Source: Nitratireductor luteus (lineage in GTDB: Bacteria; Pseudomonadota; Alphaproteobacteria; Rhizobiales; Rhizobiaceae). Taken from it: a stretch of DNA of 64,000 bases. The notes under the pieces are model-generated. The model did no database searches and was not told the origin of the DNA. It saw nothing but the letters and a program-made list of their open reading frames with translations. A program made the translations under genes and the position numbers. The stretch spans positions 1 to 64,000 of the forward strand of contig NZ_JAOANW010000007.1 in assembly GCF_026162365.1 (NCBI RefSeq). The letters are read 5' to 3'. Shown one piece after another: positions 48,847 to 57,972 of this stretch. How positions within the stretch are numbered: the stretch's first letter is position 1; each line of letters begins with the position of its first letter.

Positions 48847-49509
48847 TCAGCCTTCTGGCGGGGCCATTGCCGCCTCGATCAGCCTCTCCGCGTCCGCGCT
48901 GTCCCACTCCGCCGGCCCATTCATGTGCGCGAGCAGGTTCCCCTCGTCGTCGATAAGCAGGGTGACGGGCAGGCCGAGCGCCAGCCCGCGGGATTTGAGG
49001 TCGTTGAAAATCTTCATCTTGTTGTCGCGGTAGTAGGCAAGTGCTGTGATGTTCGTCTCTTCCAGAAACCGCTTCGGCTTGGTGTCGTCGCCGAGATCGA
49101 CATTGACGGCCACGACCTCGAACGCATCGGAGCCCATCTTTCGCTGAAGCGCGTCGAGCGCCGGCATCTCCTCGCGGCAGGGCGTGCACCACGTAGCCCA
49201 GAGATTGATGAGGATTGTCTTGCCGCCGAAATCCGCCACAGTCATCTGCTGACCGTCGGGACCGTTGAAGGCAAGGTCGGTAAGCGGACGCGGCGGATCG
49301 GCCGGCAACATGGCCGCGACATCGCCTTTTATATGAGGATCGATCGCCGCGACCTTCGCCGATGTGGCTGCGCTGACATTTGCCGGCGCGCCGTTGTTGC
49401 CATCGGCGGTGCCCATGACGTATACGGCAATCGCTCCGGCAACGATGCCTGCGACCGCGGCAATTGCGGCCATGCGAAACGCCGGCTTGGTCAATTTCTT
49501 GTTCGGCAT
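48847..49509 (-). CDS. tlpA: TlpA family thiol:disulfide reductase
   Basis: 220 residues from the ATG at 49509 ([20 protein letters not shown]). One N-terminal membrane anchor (about 10-33), then a periplasmic thioredoxin-like domain with the active site WCTPC in [20 protein letters not shown] and cis-Pro in GLPVTLLID. TlpA keeps periplasmic targets such as CuA of cytochrome oxidase reduced. Divergent from argH, with 28 bases between start codons; this pairing is widespread in rhizobia. Confidence 0.94.
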   Translation of the reverse strand: MPNKKLTKPAFRMAAIAAVAGIVAGAIAVYVMGTADGNNGAPANVSAATSAKVAAIDPHIKGDVAAMLPADPPRPLTDLAFNGPDGQQMTVADFGGKTILINLWATWCTPCREEMPALDALQRKMGSDAFEVVAVNVDLGDDTKPKRFLEETNITALAYYRDNKMKIFNDLKSRGLALGLPVTLLIDDEGNLLAHMNGPAEWDSADAERLIEAAMAPPEG

Positions 49510-49537
49510 AAAATCACTCCAGGACCCGGTTATCACG

Positions 49538-50959
49538 ATGAGCGAAGACAAAGCCAGCAACCGCATGTGGGGCGGACGTTTTGCCTCAGGCCCGGACGCC
49601 GTGATGGAAGCCATCAACGCCTCCATCGACTTCGACAGGAAGCTGTATGCGCAGGACATTCGCGGCAGCCTCGCGCATGCGGCCATGCTCTCTGAAACTG
49701 GCATAATTCCGGCGGAAGACGAACAGAAGATCGCTCACGGCCTCAACACGATCCTGTCAGAGATCGAAGCCGGCACGTTCGAGTTTTCGGCAAAGCTCGA
49801 AGACATCCACATGAATGTCGAGGCCGGCCTGGCCAGACTGATCGGCCCCGCCGCCGGCCGCCTGCACACGGCCCGCTCGCGGAACGATCAGGTGGCGCTT
49901 GATTTCCGCCTCTGGGTGAAGGAAGAACTGCAGCGCACCGATGCTGCGCTCGGCCGGCTTCTCGAAGCATTCCTCGCCCGCGCCGAGGAACATGCCGCCA
50001 CCGTCATGCCCGGCTTCACCCACCTTCAGACTGCGCAGCCCGTCACCTTCGGCCATCACCTCATGGCCTATGTGGAGATGTTCGGCCGCGACCGCTCGCG
50101 CGTGCGCGACGCGATCGAGCGTCTCGACGAATGCCCGCTCGGCGCAGCCGCGCTTGCCGGCACCGGCTTTGCCATCGACCGCCACATGACGGCGGAGGCG
50201 CTGGGCTTTCGCGAACCCACGCGCAATTCCATCGACACCGTGTCCGACCGTGATTTCGCGCTGGAGTTCCTCTCTGTCGCCGCCATTTGTGCAACGCACC
50301 TTTCGCGCCTTGCGGAGGAGATCGTTATCTGGTCGACCCCGCAATTCGACTTCGTGCGGCTCTCCGATGCCTTTTCCACCGGCTCGTCCATCATGCCGCA
50401 GAAAAAGAATCCCGATGCCGCCGAACTGATCCGAGCCAAGACCGGCCGCATCAATGGCGATCTCATTGGCCTTTTGACGGTCATGAAGGGCCTTCCGCTC
50501 GCCTATTCCAAGGACATGCAGGAAGACAAGGAGAGTGTCTTTGACGCCGCTGAGACGCTGGATCTCATGCTGGCCGCCATGACCGGCATGGTCGGCGATC
50601 TCAAGATCAACAGGCAGGCCATGAAGAAGGCCGCCGGCAGCGGCTATTCCACGGCGACGGACCTTGCCGACTGGCTGGTGCGCGAGGCGGGCCTGCCGTT
50701 CCGCGAGGCCCATCACGTGACCGGCCGCGCTGTGGCACTTGCGGAGCAGAAGAAATGCGGCCTGGAAAAACTGGTGCTCGAAGAGTTGCAGGCGATCAAT
50801 CCAGCGATCACCGACGGCGTCTTCTCGGTCCTGTCGGTCTCCAACTCGGTCAAAAGCCGCACTTCCTATGGCGGAACGGCGCCCACGGAAGTGCGCAGGC
50901 AGATCCGCAACTGGAAGAAACGCCTGAAACGGGATGCAAGCGCCGCGAAAAGCGGCTAG
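49538..50959 (+). CDS. argH: Argininosuccinate lyase
   Basis: 473 residues from the ATG at 49538 ([20 protein letters not shown]). The fumarase/aspartase superfamily signature [15 protein letters not shown] is at about 290; [16 protein letters not shown] and [16 protein letters not shown] are typical of ArgH. It makes arginine and fumarate from argininosuccinate. lptM and lysA follow on the same strand, an order conserved in many alphaproteobacteria. Confidence 0.97.
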   Translation: MSEDKASNRMWGGRFASGPDAVMEAINASIDFDRKLYAQDIRGSLAHAAMLSETGIIPAEDEQKIAHGLNTILSEIEAGTFEFSAKLEDIHMNVEAGLARLIGPAAGRLHTARSRNDQVALDFRLWVKEELQRTDAALGRLLEAFLARAEEHAATVMPGFTHLQTAQPVTFGHHLMAYVEMFGRDRSRVRDAIERLDECPLGAAALAGTGFAIDRHMTAEALGFREPTRNSIDTVSDRDFALEFLSVAAICATHLSRLAEEIVIWSTPQFDFVRLSDAFSTGSSIMPQKKNPDAAELIRAKTGRINGDLIGLLTVMKGLPLAYSKDMQEDKESVFDAAETLDLMLAAMTGMVGDLKINRQAMKKAAGSGYSTATDLADWLVREAGLPFREAHHVTGRAVALAEQKKCGLEKLVLEELQAINPAITDGVFSVLSVSNSVKSRTSYGGTAPTEVRRQIRNWKKRLKRDASAAKSG

Positions 50960-50997
50960 AAAGCCCCTTCCACAGTCACAGGCCGTACGGACGGAAC

Positions 50998-51201
50998 ATG
51001 ACCGCCAGCAGAATTTGCGCCCTTATCGCCCTCAGCGCCGTGCTTGCGCTTGCCGCCTGCGGCCGCAAGGCCAATCTCGATACGCCCTATGACGCTGCCA
51101 TCGAGGCCAGGAAACAGGCGGAACGCGACGACAAGCCCCTGCCGCCTGAGCCCGAGAAGCCGGTCGAGGACCGTCCTTTCATTCTCGATGGCCTGATCTA
51201 A
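50998..51201 (+). CDS. lptM: LptM (YifL)-type small lipoprotein
   Basis: 67 residues. A lipoprotein signal peptide (MTASRICALIALSAVLALAA) ends in LAACGRK, with the Cys as lipidation site, directly followed by the GRKAxLDTP core of the LptM family; the tail is Pro/Glu-rich and ends PFILDGLI. LptM stabilises disulfide-bonded LptD in the outer-membrane LPS translocon. It sits between argH and lysA, exactly where small lptM-like genes normally occur. Confidence 0.9.
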   Translation: MTASRICALIALSAVLALAACGRKANLDTPYDAAIEARKQAERDDKPLPPEPEKPVEDRPFILDGLI

Positions 51202-51229
51202 GGCCTTTTATCCAGCGAAAGCGCCCGAC

Positions 51230-52495
51230 GTGAACCATTTCGAGTATCGTGACGGCATCCTCCACGCCGAGGATGTAGCCCTGCCGGAGATAGCCGCCGC
51301 CGTCGGGACTCCCTTCTATTGCTACTCAACGGCAACGCTGACGCGGCACTACCGGGTTTTCGCCGAGGCTCTGTCGGGGCTGGACGCGCTCATCTGCTAC
51401 GCCATGAAGGCCAATTCCAACCAGGCGGTCCTGAAGACCCTCGCCAATCTCGGCGCCGGCGCCGACGTGGTTTCGGAAGGCGAGTTGCGGCGAGCGCTGG
51501 CGGCGGGCATTCCCGGCGACAAGATTCTCTTCTCAGGTGTCGGCAAGACGCCCCGCGAAATGGATTTCGCGCTGGAAGCGGACATCTTGTGCTTCAACGT
51601 GGAATCCTTGCCGGAACTGGAAATGCTGTCGCAGCGCGCTACGGCGCTCGGCCATACCGCATCCGTTTCGCTGCGCATCAACCCGGATGTCGACGCCCGG
51701 ACCCACAAGAAGATTTCCACCGGCAAATCCGAAAACAAGTTCGGCATTCCGTGGAAGGACGCAAGGGCCGCCTACGAACGGGCCGCCGGCCTGCCGGGGC
51801 TGCGTGTCACCGGCATCGACATGCATATCGGCAGTCAGATCACCGAGTTGCAGCCTTTCGACGATGCATTCGCGTTGCTGACCGATCTGACCGAGACGCT
51901 GCGCGCCGACGGCCACGCAATAGAGCATGTCGATCTTGGCGGAGGCCTCGGCGTGCCTTATCAGGAAGACAATCTCCCGCCGCCGCTGCCGGATGCTTAT
52001 GCCCAGGTCGTGCATAAGCACGTGAAGCGGCTCGGCCTGAAGGTGATCTTCGAACCTGGTCGGCTGATCGCGGCCAATGCCGGCATTCTCGTGAGCGAGG
52101 TCATCTACGTAAAGGAAGGCGACGCCCGGAACTTCGTCGTCGTCGACGCAGCGATGAACGACCTCATCAGACCCACGCTTTACGAGGCCTATCACGCCGT
52201 CAGGCCGGTCGCCGAGCCGGCTCCCGACGCCAGGCGGATGAAGGCGGATGTCGTCGGCCCCGTCTGCGAGACGGGCGACTTCCTTGCGCAGGACCGCGAC
52301 CTTCCAGCGGTCAAGGCCGGCGATCTCATCGCCATCGGCACGGCGGGCGCCTACGGGGCCGTGCTGGCCAGCACCTACAATTCTCGCCTGCTCGTACCGG
52401 AAGTCCTCGTCGATGGCGACCGCTACCACGTGGTCCGCCCGCGCCCCAGCTACCAAGACCTGATCGGCCTCGATTCCCTGCCTGACTGGCTCTGA
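51230..52495 (+). CDS. lysA: Diaminopimelate decarboxylase
   Basis: 421 residues from a GTG at 51230 (MNHFEYRDGILHAEDVALPE). Fold type III PLP enzyme: the PLP Lys is in CYAMKANSNQAVLK (about 60), HIGSQI and the glycine loop in DLGGGLGVPY, EPGRLIAANAG, and the catalytic Cys in GPVCETGDFLAQDR. It makes L-lysine from meso-diaminopimelate, the last step of the pathway begun by lysC at 12585. Confidence 0.97.
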   Translation: MNHFEYRDGILHAEDVALPEIAAAVGTPFYCYSTATLTRHYRVFAEALSGLDALICYAMKANSNQAVLKTLANLGAGADVVSEGELRRALAAGIPGDKILFSGVGKTPREMDFALEADILCFNVESLPELEMLSQRATALGHTASVSLRINPDVDARTHKKISTGKSENKFGIPWKDARAAYERAAGLPGLRVTGIDMHIGSQITELQPFDDAFALLTDLTETLRADGHAIEHVDLGGGLGVPYQEDNLPPPLPDAYAQVVHKHVKRLGLKVIFEPGRLIAANAGILVSEVIYVKEGDARNFVVVDAAMNDLIRPTLYEAYHAVRPVAEPAPDARRMKADVVGPVCETGDFLAQDRDLPAVKAGDLIAIGTAGAYGAVLASTYNSRLLVPEVLVDGDRYHVVRPRPSYQDLIGLDSLPDWL

Positions 52496-52500
52496 CGGAA

Positions 52501-52545
52501 CATGATCCCGAAAAGTGGATACCGGTCTTCGGAAAGGATCACGAT
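52501..52545. repeat. Rhizobial intergenic palindrome, copy 3
   Basis: CATGATCCCGAAAAG ... CTTCGGAAAGGATCACG is an imperfect inverted repeat of the same family as those at 33620 and 44001. It lies in the convergent lysA/opgC junction; the stop codon and last residues of opgC (Gly-Ser, then TGA at 52539-52541) fall inside the repeat. Confidence 0.65.
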
Positions 52546-53720
52546 CCAGAGGTGTATGCCTGCACCAGCGACGGGCTGGAACGGGTAGCGGCTTCTCCGG
52601 CGATCTTCCGCTTCCGGGACTTCTTCTCCGAGATCGCGGAGAGGAACAGCGCCACGCAATATTGCAGGAGGATGCCTGACAGAAGCAGCGCGCCGTCTTG
52701 CAGCACGGTCGTCTCATACCTTGTGCGGAATACCTGCAGCACAATAGACAGCACCGAACCGGTGACGAACACCGCCAGCCCGTTTTGCCCCATCAGCGCA
52801 ATGGGCGCGAAAGCCCGCCGCGACAGAAACGCGCCCATCCCCGCGATATTCGTCGCCACATAGGCCAACGCCAAGGCATGAACCAAACGCGGCAGCGACA
52901 GGAATGTCTTATCGGAGCCGGCGATGTAAAAAGGCAGGATCGAGCTGCCCGGAAACGCGCCCATGCTCAGCTTCGCCCATAGGAGCGAAAACAGCAAGAA
53001 TGCGCTGGCGCCCCAGAACAGCCCTGGATGGAAGGGAACGAACTTCCTCCCTTCCAGCGCCGCCAAACCGCCGGCAATGCCCACCGCATAGATGAACTGC
53101 CAGGCGAAAGGATTGAAGAACCAGCCTCCCGGATTGGGGAAATTGGGCAGGTTGATGCGGAAATGCGCCGCCAGGAGCCAGACCAGCGCGGCGCAGCCGA
53201 CCATCGCCCAACGGTTCAGCAGTCCGATCATGATATAGACCGGCGAGACGAGAAGCAGCACGAAATAGAGCGGCAGAATGTTGAAATAGCCAAGTTGGTG
53301 CCCAAGCGCCGGCAGGCCGATCATTGCCGACAGGGGGCGGTCGAGCAGTCGTGCGAAATTGACCCTCTCCACCATCTCGATAGCATTGAGATAAAGGATG
53401 CCCCAGGCGATAATCGCGATGGCGATCATCGTGGTGACGACGTGCGCAACATAGAGCGTGCAGGCTCGCCGCCAGACGCGAAGCACGGCTTGCCCCATAT
53501 CGCCTGTCTTGAAGCCGCGCGAATAGGCAAGGCCGACGGCAATGCCCGACATCAACACGAAAGCCTCTGCCGCATCCGAGAAGCCGAAATTGCGCGAGGT
53601 CAGGTGCTCGAAGGCGTTGCCCGGCACGTGATTGATGAAGATCGTTATGAGCGTGAGCCCGCGAAATACGTCCAGCCGCACATCACGCTCGCCGGAGCCC
53701 GGGATGAAGGGTGTGCTCAT
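52539..53720 (-). CDS. opgC: OpgC-type membrane acyltransferase
   Basis: 393 residues, about ten transmembrane helices. The opening DVRLDVFRGLTLITIFINHVPG and SDAAEAFVLMSGIAVGLAYSRGF is the OpgC domain signature within the acyltransferase-3 superfamily. OpgC adds succinyl (or similar) groups to osmoregulated periplasmic glucans. The start codon overlaps the opgH stop by four bases. The C-terminus runs into an intergenic repeat, so the last residues may vary between strains. Confidence 0.9.
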   Translation of the reverse strand: MSTPFIPGSGERDVRLDVFRGLTLITIFINHVPGNAFEHLTSRNFGFSDAAEAFVLMSGIAVGLAYSRGFKTGDMGQAVLRVWRRACTLYVAHVVTTMIAIAIIAWGILYLNAIEMVERVNFARLLDRPLSAMIGLPALGHQLGYFNILPLYFVLLLVSPVYIMIGLLNRWAMVGCAALVWLLAAHFRINLPNFPNPGGWFFNPFAWQFIYAVGIAGGLAALEGRKFVPFHPGLFWGASAFLLFSLLWAKLSMGAFPGSSILPFYIAGSDKTFLSLPRLVHALALAYVATNIAGMGAFLSRRAFAPIALMGQNGLAVFVTGSVLSIVLQVFRTRYETTVLQDGALLLSGILLQYCVALFLSAISEKKSRKRKIAGEAATRSSPSLVQAYTSGS

Positions 53721-55555
53721 TTGAGGTGTCCTTCACCTGCCGGCGATCCGACATGCGCGGCCGGCGGCCCTTCACCCGTCACGGGCAACGGCGACGCCCG
53801 CCAATGCCGCAGCAGACCTTCCTGCATCGTCACGGCTAGCGGGACCGTCCGCTCTTCGGCAGTCGCGAACACGCCAAAGCGACGGCCGAGCGCGGTGCCC
53901 GAGAACGAAGTCCAGGAGATGAGCAAGGGTGCAACAAGCTGCGGACCGGCCACCAGCATCACCCATGGCAGGAAATCGGGAGCAAGCCGATAGGCCGCCC
54001 CGATGGTGATGGAGCCGATCGCTACGATCCACCAGCTTGCCGACCAGGCCTCCGAAAGGCTGACGCGGCCCGCTTCGCGATTGGCCGCCGGCCACCCGCC
54101 ATCCGCGCCGGAGATCACTTCGGCGACCGAACGCGTCTGGAACAGCATCATCAGCGGCGCCAGGATGCTGGTGCAAAGGATCTCGCAGAACACGCCGACG
54201 AGACATCGCAGCGTCCCGCCGAACTGCCGGTTGCGGCCGCTCAACGCGCCATCCAGCACGATCAGGAGCTTTGGGCCGATCAGAAGGCCGAGTACGCCGC
54301 TGAGCAACGCCAGCGCGTTTTCCTGCGCGACACGCGGAAACACCGGCAGAAGGCCGGGCACCGGAAAATAGTCGGGGATCACCTGCATGGCCGGAGCCAC
54401 AATGCTGGCAACCAGGAACAGCGCCCACAGCGGTGCAGCAACATAGGCTATGATGCCCTGCAGGAAGACGAAGCGGCTCCACAGCTTCAGCCCCGGCGCG
54501 GCGATCAGCCGGCTATGCTGCAGGTTGCCCTGGCACCAGCGCCGGTCACGTTTGGCGTAATCCACCAGATTGTCCGGACCTTCTTCGTAGGAGCCGCCGA
54601 TATCGGGGTCGATCCGCACCTTCCAGCCATTACGGGCGAGCAGCGCCGCCTCGACATAGTCGTGGCTCAGAATATGCCCGCCAAAGGGCGGCTTGCCGGG
54701 CAGTTCCGGCAGGCCGCAGCTCTGCGCGAAGGCCCGCGTACGCGTGATTGCGTTATGGCCCCAGAATGGCCCCTCGCTACCCTGCAGCGTGGCCACCCCG
54801 CCGGCATAGATCGGTGAGTAATACGAGGCGGAAAACTGTATAGCTCGGCCGAAGAGGGAGCGCGCATGGATCACTTTTGGCAGCGTCTGCAGCAGCCCCA
54901 GCTCCGGATCGGCCTCCATGCGCCGCACCATCTGCATCATGGCCGCGCCTTCCATCAGGCTGTCGGCATCGAGGATGATCAGATAGTCGTAGAGCGCGCC
55001 GGAAGTGCGGATGAAATCTCCGATATTGCCAGCCTTTTTGCCTGGGTTGGTCGGGCGGCGGCGATAAAAGACGGGGAAGTCGGGCCCGATCTCCTGCCGC
55101 AGGCGGCCAAACCAGAATTCCTCTTCCTGCACGATACGGTCGCTGTTGCTGTCGGACAGGATGGCGAAGTGAAACCGCCCTGCCCCACCCGCCTCGCGCA
55201 GCGAACGCGCCATGGCCGCAACGTGGGAAAAGCTCTTGGCGGGCTCCTCGTTGTAGATGGGTACCAGGATGGCCGTCATCGCCCCGGCCGCCGGGCCGGC
55301 ATGGGCGTCCTCCCACCCGTCGCGACGTCGGCTCAGAAGGCCGTTCAGGGCCAACGCCGCGCCCCAGGCGAGCCAAGCCGTGCTCACGGCCAACAGGGCG
55401 ATGCGAACCAGATCGATCCACTGCACCCCGTCGGTAAAGAAATAGCCCGCCGCCAGCGCGCTGGCGATGGCCGCCATCGCGACTGCGAAAAGCGTGGAGG
55501 CTATCCGCCTGAGCTTCACCATCCAGGAAATCCCGGCGCCACCGCCTATCTCCAC
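53717..55555 (-). CDS. opgH: Glucan glucosyltransferase OpgH, main part, apparently lacking its natural N-terminus
   Basis: 612 residues from a GTG at 55555 (or an ATG 11 codons later, MVKLRRIASTLFAVAM). A GT2 domain (about 90-330) with IPIYNEEP, LILDADSLMEG, ILSHDYVEAAL and RDRRWCQGNLQHSRL shows all catalytic Asp residues and the RRW motif; about eight transmembrane helices surround it. It polymerises UDP-glucose into beta-1,2 backbones and exports them. The family normally has a cytoplasmic N-terminal segment; here that segment is encoded by the overlapping frame at 55546-55701, so a frameshift is suspected. E. coli OpgH has 847 residues; alphaproteobacterial forms are shorter. Confidence 0.92.
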   Translation of the reverse strand: MEIGGGAGISWMVKLRRIASTLFAVAMAAIASALAAGYFFTDGVQWIDLVRIALLAVSTAWLAWGAALALNGLLSRRRDGWEDAHAGPAAGAMTAILVPIYNEEPAKSFSHVAAMARSLREAGGAGRFHFAILSDSNSDRIVQEEEFWFGRLRQEIGPDFPVFYRRRPTNPGKKAGNIGDFIRTSGALYDYLIILDADSLMEGAAMMQMVRRMEADPELGLLQTLPKVIHARSLFGRAIQFSASYYSPIYAGGVATLQGSEGPFWGHNAITRTRAFAQSCGLPELPGKPPFGGHILSHDYVEAALLARNGWKVRIDPDIGGSYEEGPDNLVDYAKRDRRWCQGNLQHSRLIAAPGLKLWSRFVFLQGIIAYVAAPLWALFLVASIVAPAMQVIPDYFPVPGLLPVFPRVAQENALALLSGVLGLLIGPKLLIVLDGALSGRNRQFGGTLRCLVGVFCEILCTSILAPLMMLFQTRSVAEVISGADGGWPAANREAGRVSLSEAWSASWWIVAIGSITIGAAYRLAPDFLPWVMLVAGPQLVAPLLISWTSFSGTALGRRFGVFATAEERTVPLAVTMQEGLLRHWRASPLPVTGEGPPAAHVGSPAGEGHLK

Positions 55556-55701
55556 GCCAGCCAGCTGATCAGGGGCCGGAACAGCACGATGCGCCGCGAA
55601 CGGGTCAAGACCTGCTCGGGCATCGTCAGCGGCGCGGAAGGCAGCCGGCCCGCTTCCATGAGGCCGGCACTGCGTGACGCCTTCTCGAACTCAGCCATCA
55701 T
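55546..55701 (-). pseudogene. opgH: Small open frame resembling the severed N-terminus of OpgH
   Basis: 51 codons beginning ATGATG inside the stop region of opgG and ending TAG ten bases inside opgH. The product contains LPSAPLTMPEQVLTRSRR, which resembles the LPxxxPLxMPxQ stretch that, as I recall it, precedes the first membrane helix of alphaproteobacterial OpgH. It is one frame away from the downstream opgH frame, so a single-base change near 55546-55560 would join them into a protein of about 660 residues. Alternatives are a genuine coupled small protein or a sequencing error. Confidence 0.55.
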
Positions 55702-57268
55702 CGCCTCTTCTCCATTGATATACCCATGTTTCCGAAAGCAGGCGGTCGCCTGAATTCAGCTTTGCACTCAACTCCACGGGTTCGGCGCCCTCTGGAAGCA
55801 GGTCGAGCACCAGGCGCCAGGCGCCGTTGGCCTCTACCCGCGATACCGTCTGATGGATGATCTCCGCCCGGTTGACCGAAACTGCCGCTTCAACGCCCTC
55901 GTCAGCGGGAAGGTCTCTCAACACCTCCCCTTCGAAATCGATCACGAACTTGCGCATGTTCGTGTCGTTCTCGACTCCGGAGACGCCGCCCATCCCCGTA
56001 CGCAGCGCCGTGACGCGGGCGAGCTGCTTGCCCGGTTCATCGAGCGAGCCCCAGGTCAGCCGGTACCGGAACTCCAGTGCTTCGCCGGCCTTGACCTCGC
56101 CCGCGGGAACCCAGAAAGCCACGATGTTGTCGTTGACCTCGAGTTCGGTGGGTATCTCGACAAGGTTGATCCAGCCGTCACCCCAGTCATCCATCGGCTC
56201 CACCAGCAGCGATGGCCGCCGTTCATAGCCGGCGCCGGCGTCCTGATACTGCTCAAAATCGCGGTCTCGCTGATAAAGTCCGAAGGCCCGGGGGCTGGCC
56301 TCGGCGAAGAACGAGTTGGCAAGTTCGCGGGGATTGTTGAGGTTGCGCCAAAGCTCCTCGCCACTCGCCCTCACGATCTTCAGCCCGTCGCTGTCGTGCA
56401 CCTGGCCCCGATAATCGTCAAAGGCATGGTCGTTGTTTTCGGCGAAAAGGAACATTGAGGTCATCGGGGCGATGCCCAGCCGCTGGATCGCGGCGCGCGT
56501 GTAAAGGCGCGCCGTGACGTCCACTTCGGTGTTTTGGCCCGGCCTGATGGTAAAGGCGAAAGCGCCGGTGACGCTCTGGCTGTCGAGCGCGGCGTAGAGC
56601 TTGATCTCCCTGGCCGCCTGTTCTGGCTTTTCGATCCAGAACTCGGAGAAGCGGGGGAACTCCTCGCCTTGGGAGGTGGCGGTGTTGATCGCGAGGCCGC
56701 GGGCCGAAAGTCCGTAGAGATTATCCCTGCCGAGCGCACGGAAATAGCTTGCTCCTAAAAACGCGACGAGCTCGTCCGCCACATCGGGATTGTTGAGCGG
56801 GTAGTGCAGCCGGAAACCTGCCACGCCCGGCAGTTCCATCCCTTCAAAGGCCTTGGGATCGAGCGGCTTGTGATACACGAAACGGTCGCTATTGATGTCA
56901 AGCGGCGACGCCCTTCCCGCTTCCACGACATTCAGCTTCACCGGCTGCTTGAACAGCCAGCCCGGATGAAACGCCTGCAGTTCGAAAAGAGCCTCATCCC
57001 GCCATTCGGCCTGGTCAGGTTTGAAGCGGATGGCGCGGTGCTGATCGTAGCTCAGATCGGCGAGCACATCCGGCAACTGGACCGCAGGCTCTTCATACGC
57101 CTGGCTCGCCCGCTCCTTCATCGCCGCACTCAGCCCGTCGAAGGAGAACGGCTGCTCCGCCTCCCCGGCGGCGGCCTGACCGTTCTCCGCACGTACGGAT
57201 GTGGCCAGGAGAGCGGGCAAGCAGGCCAATGCGCTTGCTCCAGACATAAGAAATGAACGTCGATGCAT
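55691..57268 (-). CDS. opgG: Periplasmic glucan biosynthesis protein OpgG/OpgD
   Basis: 525 residues from the ATG at 57268, chosen because AGGA sits five to six bases before it; an ATG 18 bases earlier lacks a ribosome site. The N-terminus MHRRSFLMSGASALACLPAL has a twin-arginine motif (RRSFLM) and ends in AxA (VRAEN), so Tat export to the periplasm is likely. The MdoG domain fills the rest: FSFDGLSAAMKERASQAY, then HYPLNNPDVADELVAFLGAS, MTSMFLFAENNDHAF and PNERSG-free central region with SLLVEPMDDWGDGWINLVEI. It shapes glucan branching after OpgH. Confidence 0.93.
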   Translation of the reverse strand: MHRRSFLMSGASALACLPALLATSVRAENGQAAAGEAEQPFSFDGLSAAMKERASQAYEEPAVQLPDVLADLSYDQHRAIRFKPDQAEWRDEALFELQAFHPGWLFKQPVKLNVVEAGRASPLDINSDRFVYHKPLDPKAFEGMELPGVAGFRLHYPLNNPDVADELVAFLGASYFRALGRDNLYGLSARGLAINTATSQGEEFPRFSEFWIEKPEQAAREIKLYAALDSQSVTGAFAFTIRPGQNTEVDVTARLYTRAAIQRLGIAPMTSMFLFAENNDHAFDDYRGQVHDSDGLKIVRASGEELWRNLNNPRELANSFFAEASPRAFGLYQRDRDFEQYQDAGAGYERRPSLLVEPMDDWGDGWINLVEIPTELEVNDNIVAFWVPAGEVKAGEALEFRYRLTWGSLDEPGKQLARVTALRTGMGGVSGVENDTNMRKFVIDFEGEVLRDLPADEGVEAAVSVNRAEIIHQTVSRVEANGAWRLVLDLLPEGAEPVELSAKLNSGDRLLSETWVYQWRRGDDG

Positions 57269-57972
57269 GAAATTCCTGTTTGTCATGATGGTTCGCGCGA
57301 AAAGCGCCTTCGCGTTTCGAAGAACTCCTCCGAGGCGCCACATGCACTCAATGCGGTAACTTGGAAAAGGTTGGGGCAGAGCACCTCAAATTCCACAACG
57401 CCTTGTTATAGAAGATGATGCGCTGCGACCGGTGCGTTCGGCGGTTGACCCGCTTCGTTCGCTACTCGCCGTCTAAGGCGGAAAGGCGGCGTGGAACGAA
57501 ATTTGGTCGCAGCGGGCGCAAACGGCCCTTTCCTCCCCGGACAGGGCAATGGGCGCGCAAGAAACGCAACGCGAAGACATGGTGTCAGGACCGTAAATCA
57601 GGGGACGATGAGAAAGCGATTTAGCCTATTTCCGCAGAAAACAAAAAGGGGCCAATAGGTTGGAGCACCATCACAAATGCATGGCAGCCATGCGAATTCA
57701 CGCGAGGTAACCGAAACACCGAGCCTCGCCATGGGTGGACCCCGCGTCTCGGGGCCGGCATGCAGCTTCAAGACGGTCGAATTCCTCGGGCCTCACGTGG
57801 TGCTCCCCCTCCAAGCTTCACCATCGAATGACATTGAGCGTAAGGAAAAGCAATTTGATGCCCGTTTTCCAGCCCGAAAGGGTGAAGTGAGCCGAGCATG
57901 CGGAGGGGTGGACGCGCTCCCCATATAGCGCCGAAGGAAGCCCCGGAGCCTGTGGGAATCGGACCCGAATCG
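57269..57972. other. Gene-poor junction between the opg operon and the accessory region
   Basis: No credible gene is seen in about 700 bases. The left part must carry the opgG promoter. A perfect palindrome GCATGGC-A-GCCATGC lies at 57679-57693, and a GC-rich hairpin CCCCG/CGGGG near 57740. Short open frames on both strands are Arg/Ser-rich and look non-coding. The base composition drops and becomes mixed, which suggests remnants of past insertions. Confidence 0.4.

Noticed and set aside
57415-57624. 69-codon Arg/Lys-rich frame after opgG
   Set aside because: No ribosome site or family motif; composition looks like translated non-coding DNA.
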